In this document: positions 17,420 to 29,116 of the stretch, one piece after another
Layout: every line of letters begins with the position of its first letter
Position numbering within the stretch: position 1 is the first letter of the stretch
NCBI RefSeq assembly: GCF_022385335.1
Contig: NZ_CP092431.1
Location: 1,984,001-2,048,000 of the forward strand
Length of the DNA stretch: 64,000 bases
Direction of reading: 5' to 3'
Origin: Streptomyces deccanensis
GTDB taxonomy: Bacteria; Actinomycetota; Actinomycetes; Streptomycetales; Streptomycetaceae
Notes under the pieces: model-generated
Databases searched by the model: none
What the model saw: the letters and a program-made list of their open reading frames with translations, nothing else
What the model was told of the DNA's origin: nothing
Program-made: the position numbers and the translations under genes

Positions 17420-17868
17420 GCGGGGTCGGTTGAACGGGGTTGGGCTCGGCGGGGCGGACGGGCTGAGCGGGAGCCGACGAGACCCGCCCGCGGGGGCTGA
17501 GCGGTGGGCAGGACGCTTACCGGCGCTGACAGGGCGCCGCCGCGCCCACCCGTGCCGCCCCAGCGGCACGACTGCCCGCGGTGGGGGGGAGGGAAAAGGC
17601 GGCTGAGCAGCAGTGCGGGCCGTGCATCAGCGGCGGCGGCACGACGGCCGCGAGTGGGGGCGGCGGCTGGGTGGGACGGTCGCGTGGGCGAAGACTCGCG
17701 TCGACGGTACGACGGGCCGGGAAAAGGGCGAAGCCCTTTCAGGGGCGCGGGGAACTGCGCGACCGGCCACGACGGACCCGCGGTCGGCGTGCCGGCCCAG
17801 GCACTCCCTTCGGTAGCCGCTTTCACCACCACCCGGCACCCCCCGAGCCCCCGCCCCCGTCCACCCCC
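17420..17868. other. 450-bp convergent spacer, apbE / argR
   Basis: No gene supported. Contents are a terminator-like hairpin at 17551-17570 (cgtgccgc-ccca-gcggcacg) and the dispersed repeat with its own hairpin at 17723-17768. The rest is GC-rich with simple G-tracts. Confidence 0.5.
17723..17768 (-). repeat. Dispersed repeat plus hairpin
   Basis: aaagggc-gaa-gcccttt hairpin (17723-17739) followed by the repeat core in reverse orientation (aggggcgcggggaactgcgc at 17741-17760, then gaccggcc). Confidence 0.7.
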
Positions 17869-18405
17869 TCAGTGCCCGTTCTGCGCCAACCTCAGCAGAT
17901 GGTCGGCCAACGCCTGCCCTCCCACCGGATCGCGGCTGATCAGCAGCAGCGTGTCGTCGCCGGCGATCGTGCCCAGGATGTCGTGGAGTTCCGCCTGGTC
18001 GATGGCCGAGGCGAGGAACTGGGCCGCGCCCGGCGGCGTGCGGAGGACGACCAGGTTCGCCGAGGCCTCCGCGGAGATCAGCAGCTCCGCCGAGAGCCGC
18101 CGCATCCGCTCCTCCTTCGCCGACTCCCCCAGCGGCGCCCGAGGTGTCCGGAAACCCCCCTCGCTCGGCACCGCGTAGATGAGGTCGCCGTCGGTGTTGC
18201 GGATCTTCACCGCGTTCAGCTCGTCGAGGTCCCGGCTGAGCGTCGCCTGCGTGACGCTCAGCCCGTCGTCGGACAGCAGCTTCGCCAACTGGCTCTGCGA
18301 CCGCACCGGTTGCCGGTTGAGGATGTCCACGATCCGCCGATGGCGTGCGGTACGGGTCTGCGGCACCGCGGGCCCCGCCTGGTCGTGCTCCTGCGCCTGG
18401 CTCAT
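17869..18405 (-). CDS. argR: Arginine repressor ArgR
   Basis: Arginine-dependent repressor, normally a hexamer, that binds ARG boxes of the arginine genes. The 178-aa protein has the N-terminal winged helix ([20 protein letters not shown] to [19 protein letters not shown]) and the C-terminal oligomerisation and arginine-binding domain with [19 protein letters not shown] and [14 protein letters not shown]. It is last in the argC-J-B-D-R operon, seven bases from the argD stop, so it is autoregulated through the argC promoter. The ATG at 18405 is preferred over an upstream start inside argD. Confidence 0.95.
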   Translation of the reverse strand: MSQAQEHDQAGPAVPQTRTARHRRIVDILNRQPVRSQSQLAKLLSDDGLSVTQATLSRDLDELNAVKIRNTDGDLIYAVPSEGGFRTPRAPLGESAKEERMRRLSAELLISAEASANLVVLRTPPGAAQFLASAIDQAELHDILGTIAGDDTLLLISRDPVGGQALADHLLRLAQNGH

Positions 18406-18412
18406 CGTCGTC

Positions 18413-19630
18413 TCATTCTCCGGCTCGTCCGTCCCCACTGGCTTCGTGCGCCGCCCGCGCCGCGTCGAGGACACCGGGCAGCGCCTGGAGGAGGGCATCC
18501 ACCTCCGCGTCCCCGATATTGAGCGCCGGCATCAGCCGTACGACATCGGGGGCGGGCGCGTTCACCAGGAAACCGGCGTCCTGAGCGGCCTGTTGCGCCA
18601 GGGGCGCGAGGGGCTCGGTGAGCACGATACCCAGCAGAAGGCCCGCACCACGGACATGGTCGATCATCGGGTCCCCGAGGGACTCGATCCCGTTCCGCAG
18701 GTTCTCGCTCTGCCGCTTGACGTTCTCCAGCAGCCCTTCCGCCCGGATGGTCTCCAGGACGGCGAGTCCGGCGGCGCACGCGACCGGGTTGCCGCCGAAG
18801 GTCGTGCCGTGCTGACCGGGCTGCAGGAGGTCCGCCGCCCGGCCGAAGGCCACCGTCGCGCCGAGCGGCAGTCCGCCGCCGAGGCCCTTGGCGAGGGTCA
18901 CGACGTCCGGCAGGACGCCCTCATGGGCCTGGTACTCGAACCAGTGCCCGGTCCGGCCGATACCGGTCTGCACCTCGTCGAGGACGAGCAGCGAGCTGGT
19001 GGCGGCCGTGATGGCTCGCGCGGCCTTCAGATAGCCGGCCGGCGGGACGACGACGCCCTTCTCACCCTGGACGGGCTCGATGATGACGAGGGCCGTCTCC
19101 TCGGTGACCGCGGCAGCCAGGGCCTGCGCGTCGCCGTAGGGGACGTGGGTGACGTCGCCGGGCAGCGGGTGGAAGCCGGTCTGCTTGCCGGGCTGGCCGG
19201 TGAGGGCGAGGGCGCCCATGGTCCGGCCGTGGAAGCCGCCCTGGGTGGCGACCATGTGGGTCCGCCCGGTCAGCCGGCCGATCTTGAACGCGCCTTCGTT
19301 GGCCTCGGCGCCCGAGTTGCAGAAGAAGACCTTGCCGTCCCGCCCGAAGTGCTCCAGGAGCCGTTCGGCGAGCGCGACGGGCGGCTCGGCGACGAACAGG
19401 TTGGAGACATGGCCGAGGGAGGCGATCTGGTTGCTGACGGCCTCGACGACCGCCGGGTGGGCGTGGCCGAGCGCGTTGACCGCGATGCCGCCGACGTAGT
19501 CGACGTACTCCGTGCCGTCGGCGTCCCACACCCGGCTGCCCGACCCGCGGACCAGCGAGAGCTTCGGGGTGCCGTAGTTGTTCATGAGCGAGCCCCGCCA
19601 CCGCTGGGTCAGCTCTTCGTTGGTGGTCAT
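18413..19630 (-). CDS. argD: Acetylornithine aminotransferase
   Basis: PLP enzyme (405 aa) converting N-acetylglutamate semialdehyde to N-acetylornithine, the fourth step of arginine synthesis. Class III aminotransferase features are visible: [18 protein letters not shown] binds PLP phosphate, [15 protein letters not shown] carries the PLP-pyridine Asp, and [13 protein letters not shown] carries the Schiff-base Lys. The ATG overlaps the argB stop by four bases (ATGA). Confidence 0.95.
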   Translation of the reverse strand: MTTNEELTQRWRGSLMNNYGTPKLSLVRGSGSRVWDADGTEYVDYVGGIAVNALGHAHPAVVEAVSNQIASLGHVSNLFVAEPPVALAERLLEHFGRDGKVFFCNSGAEANEGAFKIGRLTGRTHMVATQGGFHGRTMGALALTGQPGKQTGFHPLPGDVTHVPYGDAQALAAAVTEETALVIIEPVQGEKGVVVPPAGYLKAARAITAATSSLLVLDEVQTGIGRTGHWFEYQAHEGVLPDVVTLAKGLGGGLPLGATVAFGRAADLLQPGQHGTTFGGNPVACAAGLAVLETIRAEGLLENVKRQSENLRNGIESLGDPMIDHVRGAGLLLGIVLTEPLAPLAQQAAQDAGFLVNAPAPDVVRLMPALNIGDAEVDALLQALPGVLDAARAAHEASGDGRAGE

Positions 19631-20531
19631 GCGGCGTCCCCCTCTTCGGCGTCCGGCACGACCATCGTGCCGATGCCCTCGTCGGTGAAGATCTCCAGCA
19701 GGATCGAGTGCTGGACCCGGCCGTCGATGACGCGGGCGGTGTTGACGCCGCCGCGTACGGCGTGCAGGCACCCCTGCATCTTCGGCACCATGCCGGAGGA
19801 CAACTCCGGCAGCAGCTTCTCCAGTTGGGAAGCCGTGAGGCGGCTGATCACCTCGTCGCTGTTGGGCCAGTCCTCGTAGAGGCCCTCCACGTCCGTGAGG
19901 ACCATGAGAGTCTCCGCTCCAAGAGCAGCAGCGAGTGCCGCAGCCGCCGTGTCAGCATTGACGTTGTAGACATGTCCGTCGTCCTGGCTACGGGCGATCG
20001 ACGAGACGACCGGGATGCGGCCGTCGGCGAGGAGTGCCTCGATCGCGCCCGTGTCGATCGCGGTGATCTCGCCCACCCGCCCGATGTCGATCAACTCTCC
20101 GTCGATCTCGGGCTGGTGCTTGGTGGCGGTGATGGTGTGCGCGTCCTCGCCCGTGAGGCCGACGGCGAGCGGTCCGTGCTGGTTGAGCAGCCCGACCAGC
20201 TCGCGCTGCACCTGCCCGGCGAGCACCATGCGTACGACGTCCATGGCGTCCTCGGTGGTGACGCGCAGGCCGGCCTTGAACTCGCTGACGATGCCGTGCT
20301 TGTCGAGGGCGGCGCTGATCTGCGGGCCGCCGCCGTGCACGACGACGACGTTGAGCCCGGCGTGCCGCAGGAAGACGACGTCCTGGGCGAAGGCCGCCTT
20401 CAGGTCCTCGTCGATCATGGCGTTGCCGCCGAACTTGATGACGACCGTCTTGCCGTTGTGGCGGGTCAGCCAGGGCAGCGCTTCGATGAGGATCTGGGCC
20501 TTGGGGAGGGCGGTGTGCTTCCGCGTGGTGC

Positions 20532-20535
<4 letters not shown>
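19627..20535 (-). CDS. argB: Acetylglutamate kinase
   Basis: Phosphorylates N-acetylglutamate, the second and usually feedback-controlled step. The 302-aa amino-acid-kinase fold shows the phosphate-binding [10 protein letters not shown] and [12 protein letters not shown], plus [19 protein letters not shown] for nucleotide and substrate. The N-terminal helix of about 25 residues ([16 protein letters not shown]) is of the kind that lets arginine-sensitive kinases form hexamers, so feedback inhibition by arginine is likely. It overlaps argJ by four bases. Confidence 0.95.
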
Positions 20536-22762
<2,227 letters not shown>

Positions 22763-22818
22763 CTTGCCTCCGTCGCGGGCACGAGGGTCGGCCGGAGCGG
22801 GCGCATAAGATCATCGGC

Positions 22819-23559
22819 ATGGCGCTGCGACCCGTGCACGTGAACATCAAGGCTCTCGACGCCGGGGCGGTCGGACGGTTCTGGGCGGAGGCGCTCGGCT
22901 GGACCGCCTACAGCCCCGGCGTGACCACCTATGTCGGGCCCGCGGGCGGCCTGGTCTGGCCGCACCCGGTCGCGGTCGGTGTCGACGTCGTTCCCGTCCC
23001 CGAGGGCAAGACGGCGACGAAGAACCGTACGCACCTCGATCTCGCCACCACGTCCGAGGCGCACCAGGCGGAGCTGGTCGCGCGGCTGAGGGCGCTCGGC
23101 GCGACGCCCGCCGACGTGGGCCAGGGCGACGTGCCGTGGACCGTCCTCGCCGACCCCGAGGGCAACGAGTTCTGTGTGCTGGAGCCCCGGGAGGTCTACC
23201 GGGACACCGGCCCGATCGCCGCCGTTGTCGTGGACTGTGCGGATCCGCGGGCCATGGCCCGGTTCTGGGGCGAGGCGACGGGCTGGACCCCGCACGAGGT
23301 GACCGACGAGCAGGCCACGCTGCGCTCGGCCGAGGGCGTCGGCCCCTTTCTGGAGTTCCTCCGCACGCCCGCCTCGGCGCCCGTGCCGGACCGCGTCCAT
23401 CTCGACCTGCTGCCGGGTCCCGGTGACGACAAGGCCGCCGAGGTGGCCCGGCTGCGGGCCCTCGGCGCCACCGACCTCGACCTCGGCCAGGGCGACGTCC
23501 CGTGGACGTGCCTGTCCGACCCCGAAGGTCACGAGTTCTGCGTCCTCGCACCGTCCTGA
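22819..23559 (+). CDS. Two-domain VOC (glyoxalase-like) protein
   Basis: A 246-aa protein made of two vicinal-oxygen-chelate domains (about 1-123 and 126-246). Each has RPVHVNIKALDAGAVGRFWA-like or AAVVVDCADPRAMARFWGEA-like starts and ends DPEGNEFCVLEP or DPEGHEFCVLAP. Metal-ligand candidates are the Glu residues of those end motifs and HLDL. The pairing suggests an internally duplicated dioxygenase, lyase or resistance-type binder; the substrate is unknown. A TAAGAT box at 22806-22811, seven bases before the ATG, suggests a leaderless transcript. Confidence 0.8.
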   Translation: MALRPVHVNIKALDAGAVGRFWAEALGWTAYSPGVTTYVGPAGGLVWPHPVAVGVDVVPVPEGKTATKNRTHLDLATTSEAHQAELVARLRALGATPADVGQGDVPWTVLADPEGNEFCVLEPREVYRDTGPIAAVVVDCADPRAMARFWGEATGWTPHEVTDEQATLRSAEGVGPFLEFLRTPASAPVPDRVHLDLLPGPGDDKAAEVARLRALGATDLDLGQGDVPWTCLSDPEGHEFCVLAPS

Positions 23560-23577
23560 TCGCGGGAGCCGCGATCA
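23557..23577. terminator. Hairpin over the VOC gene stop codon
   Basis: tgatcgcgg / ccgcgatca, 9-bp perfect arms with a 3-nt loop, between convergent genes; it begins at the VOC stop codon. Confidence 0.5.
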
Positions 23578-23587
23578 CCCCAGTTCG

Positions 23588-25141
23588 TCACCCCGACCGT
23601 CCTCCGAGCTGACCCGTCGGCCTCCGGGTCAGCTCGTCCATCACGGCGAGCGGCAGGGACGGGTTGGCGGCCGCGGCCTCCGCCACCGGGTCGGCCGGGT
23701 CGGAGAGCAGTTCGACGACGACCGTGGGCGGGAGCGCCGGGTGGCGGGCGGCGAGGGGCCTGGCCCGTTCGTCCGCCAGGCACGGCAGGAGCGCGGCGGC
23801 CGTCGCCCGGGGGTGCTGGGCGATCGCGCGGAGCGCCTTGCGGACCGGTGGCCGGTGCCGGGCCACACGCTCCAGGAACGCCGGGGTCGCGTCCGGGTTG
23901 GCCGCCACCCCGGTGAGGACCTGGACGCCGTGCCGGTCGACCATGGCGTGCAGTCGGGCCTCAGAGAGACCGGGATGCGCGGCGACGGCCGAGACCACCT
24001 TGGCGTCGGGATCGTCGGCCAGCGCGTCACGGACGCCGGCCGGCAGATCACGCCGTCGCGCCGGCAGCATGCGTACGGCGGCGTGCGGCGACCGGGCCAG
24101 CTCCTCGACCTCGGCGGCCGTGGCGGAGGCGATCCGCGGCAGCGGCGTCGTACCGATCCGGGTCGTGGCGGCCAGCTCCGCGAGGACGTCGAGCGGCACC
24201 CGAGGGTTGTGCGCGAGCGCGCGCCGCACGTCCGGCGAGGTGTCGTCGGCCAGTGCGCGGATCAGGGTGTCGTCGATCGCGGGGTTCGCGGCGAGGTCGG
24301 CGCGCGCACCGGGCGTGGGGTCCACGGCGAGCCGTGCGTACACCTGCGGGGGCAGGCCGGGACGGGCGGCGACCGCCCAGCGCAGCAGCGTCGACGGGTG
24401 GTCGGCGAAGGCCGCGCACGCGTCCGCCGGTGTGGCCGGGTTCTCCAGGACCGCCCGCAGGATCTCGAGGGCGGTGGACTCGTGGGAGCCGTCGCAGGAG
24501 GCGCCCGGCCGCAGATCACAGTCGAGCCGTGGGCAGTCCGGTGCGTGTGTGAACGGCGGTTCCTCGCGGTCGCAGACCAGGCAGTGCCGGACGGGAGGCA
24601 GCTCCTCGCCGGCGACGAGGGCGGCCAGCGCCTCGGGTGGGGTCGCCTCGTTGAGCGCCGCCGCTCGGCGGACCTCGGCGTGCGGATGCGCCGCGAGCCG
24701 TGCGGCCACGTCCGGCTCGGCCCACAGGGCCAGCTCCGCGACGACCTGGATGTCCGGGTCCGCGGCGAGGGTCTCCACCACGTCCGGCGGCAGGCCGGGG
24801 CAGGCCGCCAGCCGCTCCCGGTGCTGGACGTGCACGGACGCGGCGAGGAGACGAGCCCACCGCGGGTCGCCGGCGCCTTCGTCCAGCAGGGCGAGGGCGA
24901 TGCGCGGCTGTGCGGTGGGGTCGACGTCGGCGGCGGTCAGCGCGCCCTCGTAGGCCAGCCGCACCCCGTTGCTCTCGTCCCGCGAGGCCAGCGTCATCGC
25001 CTGCGCCCGGGTGAGGTCGTCACGGCGGGCGAGTTCGTCGTCGAGATCGGCGTCCGCGAGCCCGATCAACCGGTCGACCAGCTCGGCGGGCAGGCCCGGA
25101 TTGGCGGCGAGCCCGCACAGGAGGGGATTCACAAGGGGCAT
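23588..25141 (-). CDS. Leucine-rich-repeat-variant (LRV) protein with cysteine cluster
   Basis: A 517-aa helical-repeat protein. Most of it consists of units of about 24 residues resembling LAANPGLPxxxxxxLAxDPDxxVR, the pattern of LRV repeats. Near residues 187-216 the repeats are broken by five cysteines (Cys187, 190, 203, 208, 216) within HCLVCDREEPPFTHAPDC and what follows, a likely zinc or iron-sulfur site. The Azotobacter LRV protein of known structure carries a [4Fe-4S] cluster, though at its N-terminus. No signal peptide. Probable protein-binding scaffold; function unknown. Confidence 0.75.
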   Translation of the reverse strand: MPLVNPLLCGLAANPGLPAELVDRLIGLADADLDDELARRDDLTRAQAMTLASRDESNGVRLAYEGALTAADVDPTAQPRIALALLDEGAGDPRWARLLAASVHVQHRERLAACPGLPPDVVETLAADPDIQVVAELALWAEPDVAARLAAHPHAEVRRAAALNEATPPEALAALVAGEELPPVRHCLVCDREEPPFTHAPDCPRLDCDLRPGASCDGSHESTALEILRAVLENPATPADACAAFADHPSTLLRWAVAARPGLPPQVYARLAVDPTPGARADLAANPAIDDTLIRALADDTSPDVRRALAHNPRVPLDVLAELAATTRIGTTPLPRIASATAAEVEELARSPHAAVRMLPARRRDLPAGVRDALADDPDAKVVSAVAAHPGLSEARLHAMVDRHGVQVLTGVAANPDATPAFLERVARHRPPVRKALRAIAQHPRATAAALLPCLADERARPLAARHPALPPTVVVELLSDPADPVAEAAAANPSLPLAVMDELTRRPTGQLGGRSG

Positions 25142-25216
25142 CCTGCCCCGGGCCCCTGCCGCGCGGCTCCCGAATTTTCGCCGGGCCGCGACGCCTGCCG
25201 CGGCGCTGCCGCGGCG

Positions 25217-25618
25217 CTAGCTCCGGTCGTCCGCCTGGGCCGCTCGCTCGGCGTTGCGCTTCTTGATGCGGGCGCCTTCCTTGCGGACCTCGGCCTGGGT
25301 GGCGCGCTCCTTCTGCAGCCACTCGGGGCTGTCCTGCTTCAGGGCCTCGATCTGCTCGGTGGTGAGGGGCTCGGTGACTCCGCCGCGCGCGAGCCCCGCG
25401 ATGGAGACGTCCAGCTTCTCGGCGACCACCGGGCGGGGGTGGGGGCCGTTGCGGCGCAGCTCCTCCAGCCAGGTCGGCGGGTTCGTCTGCAGCGCGCTCA
25501 GCTCGGCGCGCGAGACGGCGCCCTCCTGGAACTCGGCGGGCGTGGCCTGGAGGTACACACCCAGCTTCTTCGCCGCGGTGGCGGGCTTCATGGTCTGGGT
25601 GGTCTGGTGCGACGTCAT
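25217..25618 (-). CDS. DUF5997 family protein
   Basis: A 133-aa protein I recognise as the DUF5997 family; its role is unknown. The N-terminal part (MKPATAAKKLGVYLQATPAE) and PPTWLEELRRNGPHPRPVVA suggest a small helical domain that may contact DNA or a partner. The C-terminal third is charged and probably coiled (TQAEVRKEGARIKKRNAERA). It is divergent from an HTH-less LysR-type domain gene, 126 bp away. TACCCT placed six bases before the ATG at 25618 suggests a leaderless transcript; an ATG nine codons in is the alternative start. Confidence 0.7.
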   Translation of the reverse strand: MTSHQTTQTMKPATAAKKLGVYLQATPAEFQEGAVSRAELSALQTNPPTWLEELRRNGPHPRPVVAEKLDVSIAGLARGGVTEPLTTEQIEALKQDSPEWLQKERATQAEVRKEGARIKKRNAERAAQADDRS

Positions 25619-25744
25619 GGGTCAAGGGTATCGAGCGCCTGCGCGACCGCCGACCACACCGCTGCCGGGCCGCTCGCCCCCTCGGCCCCTCGACCGCTCG
25701 GCGGTGATGACCGGGCCCGGCCGCGCGCCCGTTAGCCTGGTCAC
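25619..25744. promoter_or_regulatory. Divergent leaderless promoters
   Basis: Minus strand: TACCCT, then six bases (tgaccc), then ATG at 25618. Plus strand: TAGCCT (25733-25738), six bases (ggtcac), then GTG at 25745. The two -10 boxes have identical spacing to their start codons. No convincing -35 elements. Confidence 0.5.
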
Positions 25745-26512
25745 GTGACAGGCTCGGAAGCATCCTCCTCGTTCCCCTCGTTCCGGCTCGCCTACGTCCC
25801 GGGAGTGACGCCCACCAAGTGGGTGCGGATCTGGAACGAGCGGTTGCCCGACATCCCCCTGACGCTCCTCCAGGTGTCCGCCGCCGAGGCGTTCGGGGTG
25901 CTGCGGGACGGCGGCGCCGACGCCGGTTTCGTACGGCTGCCGGTGGACGACGCCGACCTCAGCGCGATCCCCCTCTACACCGAGACCACGGTGGTCGTGA
26001 TCCCCAAGGACCACGTCGTCGCCGCGGTCGACGAGGTGAGCTGCGAGGACCTGGCGGACGAGGTCGTGCTGCACCCCCTGGACGACACCCTCGACTGGGA
26101 ACGCCCGCCCGGAGAGCCGGCGTTCGAGCGTCCCGCCACCACGGCGGACGCGATCGAGCTGGTCGCGGCCGGGATCGGACTGCTCGTCGTCCCCCAGTCG
26201 CTGGCCCGGCTCCACCACCGCAAGGACCTCACCTACCGCCCGGTCACGGACGCGCCCGAGTCCCGTGTCGCCCTGTCCTGGCCCCAGGACGCGACCACCG
26301 ACATGGTCGAGGACTTCATCGGCATCGTCCGGGGCCGCACGGTCAACAGCTCCCGGGGCCGCGCGAAGCCCGCGGAGGAGAAGAAGCCGCAGCAGAAAGC
26401 GAAGCGCCCGGGCACGAGCAAGCCGGCTGCCCGCACCCCCCGGAGCGGTTCGTCCGGCGGCAGAAACGCCAAGAGCGGCGGCAGGCCCGGAAAGCCCCGC
26501 CGCCGCTCATAG
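25745..26512 (+). CDS. LysR-type substrate-binding domain protein lacking the HTH
   Basis: A 255-aa protein that corresponds only to the effector-binding half of a LysR regulator. FRLAYVPGVTPTKWVRIWNE opens the first lobe, and ADAGFVRLPVDDADLSAIPLYTETTVVVIPKDH and IELVAAGIGLLVVPQSLAR follow the classic two-lobe pattern. There is no DNA-binding helix-turn-helix at the N-terminus. The last 55 residues are a low-complexity basic tail (KPAEEKKPQQKAKRPG, ending KPRRRS) that could bind nucleic acid. A GTG start with a leaderless promoter is likely. Possibly works with the divergent DUF5997 protein. Confidence 0.75.
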   Translation: MTGSEASSSFPSFRLAYVPGVTPTKWVRIWNERLPDIPLTLLQVSAAEAFGVLRDGGADAGFVRLPVDDADLSAIPLYTETTVVVIPKDHVVAAVDEVSCEDLADEVVLHPLDDTLDWERPPGEPAFERPATTADAIELVAAGIGLLVVPQSLARLHHRKDLTYRPVTDAPESRVALSWPQDATTDMVEDFIGIVRGRTVNSSRGRAKPAEEKKPQQKAKRPGTSKPAARTPRSGSSGGRNAKSGGRPGKPRRRS

Positions 26513-26632
26513 ATGGGCCGAAGGCCCCATCTGGGGGCGCGGGGCTGTGTCGATCATGCGGCTCCGCCGCGCGGGCGCGACCAGCCCCCACCCACCCGCA
26601 CCCGGCTCACAAAGCCGAGCCCGCTCCCCCCG
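26513..26632 (-). repeat. Variant dispersed repeat with insertion
   Basis: Hairpin gatgggcc-gaa-ggccccatc, then gggggcgcggggctgtgtcg ... gcgcgaccagcccccac. The flanks match the other dispersed repeats, but the central gaactg is replaced by about 35 bp (tgtgtcgatcatgcggctcc and on). A small hairpin ggctcacaaagcc follows at about 26604-26616. Confidence 0.55.
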
Positions 26633-29116
26633 TCACCGCTTCTTGATCCTCAGAAACGTCACGGAGTTCGCCGGAAACGTGTAGCTGAACTCCTCGGCCA
26701 CCCCCCTGAACGTGGACTTCACGGGCGCCACCGGCGTCGCCGTCTCCGTGTTCACCGCGTCCGGCGCGGCCGTCAGCGTCGTGACACGCGCCGTGGAGCG
26801 CACCTTCGCGCCCCCGAGGTCGATGGCCGCCCGCGCGGCCACGCCCTGCGCGTTGACGACCTTCAGGATCAGGTCGCCCGTCTTCGCGTCCCGCGTCACC
26901 ACCTGCCGGAACGGCTCCGCCGGCTTGTCGTCGGTGAAGCTCCCCCACTCCTTGCCGTCCAGCAGCAGGGTCACCTGCCGGCCGCGCACCTTGACCTCGA
27001 TGTCGTACGTACGGCCCGTCTCGATCGTGCCCGGCTTGGAGATCAGCGAGGACTTGCCGCCGTCGACGGCCTGCTCGACCGCGCTGGTGGTGTTGTTCCA
27101 GCCGCCGAGGTTCCACCAGTAGTAGTTCCCGGTGTCCTTGACGCCGAAGGCGACGAGGAAGCCCTCCTTGCCGGACTTCTTGGTGGCCTTCACCTTGAGG
27201 TCGTAGTCGTGCCAGGCGGTGTCACCGGCCGTGACCATGGTGTTCTCGGCGGCCACGTCGGTCTGCACGTACTGGCCGTCCTGGACGCTCCAGCTGCCGC
27301 CGCCGGTGTGGGTCCACTTCGAGGCGTCACCGCTGAAGTCGTCGCCGAGCAGGCTCGTACCGTCCTCGGCCGTGACCGTCACATCGTCGTACGCCGCCGT
27401 CGTGGCCCAGGTGGACAGGCCCACGGCTCCGGTGATCGGGCCGGTCAGCGCGGGTGTGCCGGTGGCCTTCGACGGCACCACGCGGTCGCCGACGTTGTTC
27501 ATGAAGAGCTTCTGCGTCTCGTAGTTGGCGGAGTTCCACGAGGCGTGGTTGTTGAACCAGATCATGTCGGGGCTCCACTGCACATAGTCCTCGTTGGCGA
27601 GGAGCGGTGCGTAGGAGGCGAGTTTCACGATGTCGGCGTTGCGCTCCAGGCCGGTCATGAACGCGGCTTCGGAGAGCGCGTTCTTGAAGGCGTTGCCCTG
27701 GGAGGCGTACTCGCCGAGGAAGACCTTGGGCCCGTTCCTGTCGTACGAGTCGTAGCGGTCGTTGTTCTGGAGGAACCACTGGGGGCTGTTGTAGTAGTGC
27801 TCGTCGACCATGTCGACGTCGCCCTCGCGGTTCAGCTGCCACGCGGTGTCGAAGGTGGTGCCCGTGTCGTCGGGGCCGGAGTTCGAGATCACCGTGATGT
27901 CGGGGTACTTCGCCTCGATGGCGGCCCGGAACTTCTGGAAGCGGGCGAAGAACTCGTTCGGCAGGTTCTCCTCGTTGCCGACGCCGAGGTGGGTGAGGTG
28001 GAAGGGCTTCGGGTGGCCCATCTGGGCCCGCTTCTTGCCCCACTTGCTGGTGACGGGCCCGTTGGCGAACTCGATGAGGTCGAGGGTGTCCTGGATGTGC
28101 CGCTGGAGCAGGGCATCGTCGTCGGTGGCCTTGTTCTGGCCGCAGCCGGTGACGAGGGCGGGCACCACGGGCAGCGGCATCGCGCCGATGTCCTCGGAGA
28201 ACTGGAAGTACTCGTAGTAGCCGAGGCCGTAACTCTGGTTGTAGCCCCAGAAGTTGGCGTTGGTGGCGCGCTGTTCGACGGGGCCGATGGTGTCCTTCCA
28301 CTGGTACGAGCGCTTGCGCTCCCAGCCCGAGGCCTCGCTGTAGTCCTGCATGGAGCCGGTGTTGACGAGGCAGCCGCCGGGGAAGCGGACGAAGCCCGGC
28401 TTCAGCGCGGCGATCTTCTCGGCGAGGTCCTTGCGCAGGCCGTTCCTGTGCCCCTTGTAGGTGTCGCGCGGGAAGAGGGACACCTCGTCGAGGGCGACGG
28501 CGTCGGCGGAGGCGACGGTCAGCCGGCCGTCGGAGCTGGTCCGCGTCGCCTTGAACGAGACCCGGTACTTGGCCCAGCCGCCCTTGACCGTGACCCGGCG
28601 GGCCTCGGCGAGCGTGCCGTCGGCGTCCTGGAGGGTGACGGTCAGCGTCGTACGGGCGTCGGCGCGCGCCCACACCGAGAAGTCGTACTTCTTTCCCTCC
28701 TCGACGTGGACACCGGTGTTGTAGCCCGCGTTGGTGACGGCCGAAGAGGCGCCCAGGGAAAGGTAGTTGCGGTTGCGCTCGTGGAGCCGGCCGGCGTCGT
28801 TCACGACCTGCGCGGTGCCGTCGACGGTCCACGAGGTGAGGGGGGTGTAGGCGCGGTTGTCGGCGGTCGAGTACTCGAAGGACCGGTTCTGTACGAGTTC
28901 GGCGTAGAGACCGCCGTCGGCGGCCCGGTTGATGTCCTCGAAGAAGACGCCGTACATCGTGTCGTCGATCTTCGCGCCCTTCGCGGCCGGGTCGACGGTG
29001 ATCGCGTAGTCGGTCACGTCCTCGGCGTGCGCGGGGGCCGGGACGGAGGCGGCGGCCACCAGGAAGGCGGTGGCGGTGAGGCCGAGTCTCCAACGGGTGC
29101 GGGTGCTGCGTGACAT
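26633..29116 (-). CDS. Secreted GH51 alpha-L-arabinofuranosidase with C-terminal binding domain
   Basis: Releases arabinofuranose from arabinoxylan or arabinan outside the cell. The 827-aa protein has a Sec signal peptide (about residues 1-31, ending APAHA). A jelly-roll domain follows at about 100-215, then a GH51 barrel with GFVRFPGGCLVNTG, the acid/base Glu in LGVGNEENLP and the nucleophile Glu in VFLGEYASQG. Residues about 580-730 form a LamG-like or CBM-like sandwich (NYYWWNLGGWNNTTS). Intracellular GH51 enzymes are about 500-660 aa, so the export signal and added domain are notable. A ribosome binding site cggag precedes the ATG at 29116. Confidence 0.88.
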   Translation of the reverse strand: MSRSTRTRWRLGLTATAFLVAAASVPAPAHAEDVTDYAITVDPAAKGAKIDDTMYGVFFEDINRAADGGLYAELVQNRSFEYSTADNRAYTPLTSWTVDGTAQVVNDAGRLHERNRNYLSLGASSAVTNAGYNTGVHVEEGKKYDFSVWARADARTTLTVTLQDADGTLAEARRVTVKGGWAKYRVSFKATRTSSDGRLTVASADAVALDEVSLFPRDTYKGHRNGLRKDLAEKIAALKPGFVRFPGGCLVNTGSMQDYSEASGWERKRSYQWKDTIGPVEQRATNANFWGYNQSYGLGYYEYFQFSEDIGAMPLPVVPALVTGCGQNKATDDDALLQRHIQDTLDLIEFANGPVTSKWGKKRAQMGHPKPFHLTHLGVGNEENLPNEFFARFQKFRAAIEAKYPDITVISNSGPDDTGTTFDTAWQLNREGDVDMVDEHYYNSPQWFLQNNDRYDSYDRNGPKVFLGEYASQGNAFKNALSEAAFMTGLERNADIVKLASYAPLLANEDYVQWSPDMIWFNNHASWNSANYETQKLFMNNVGDRVVPSKATGTPALTGPITGAVGLSTWATTAAYDDVTVTAEDGTSLLGDDFSGDASKWTHTGGGSWSVQDGQYVQTDVAAENTMVTAGDTAWHDYDLKVKATKKSGKEGFLVAFGVKDTGNYYWWNLGGWNNTTSAVEQAVDGGKSSLISKPGTIETGRTYDIEVKVRGRQVTLLLDGKEWGSFTDDKPAEPFRQVVTRDAKTGDLILKVVNAQGVAARAAIDLGGAKVRSTARVTTLTAAPDAVNTETATPVAPVKSTFRGVAEEFSYTFPANSVTFLRIKKR

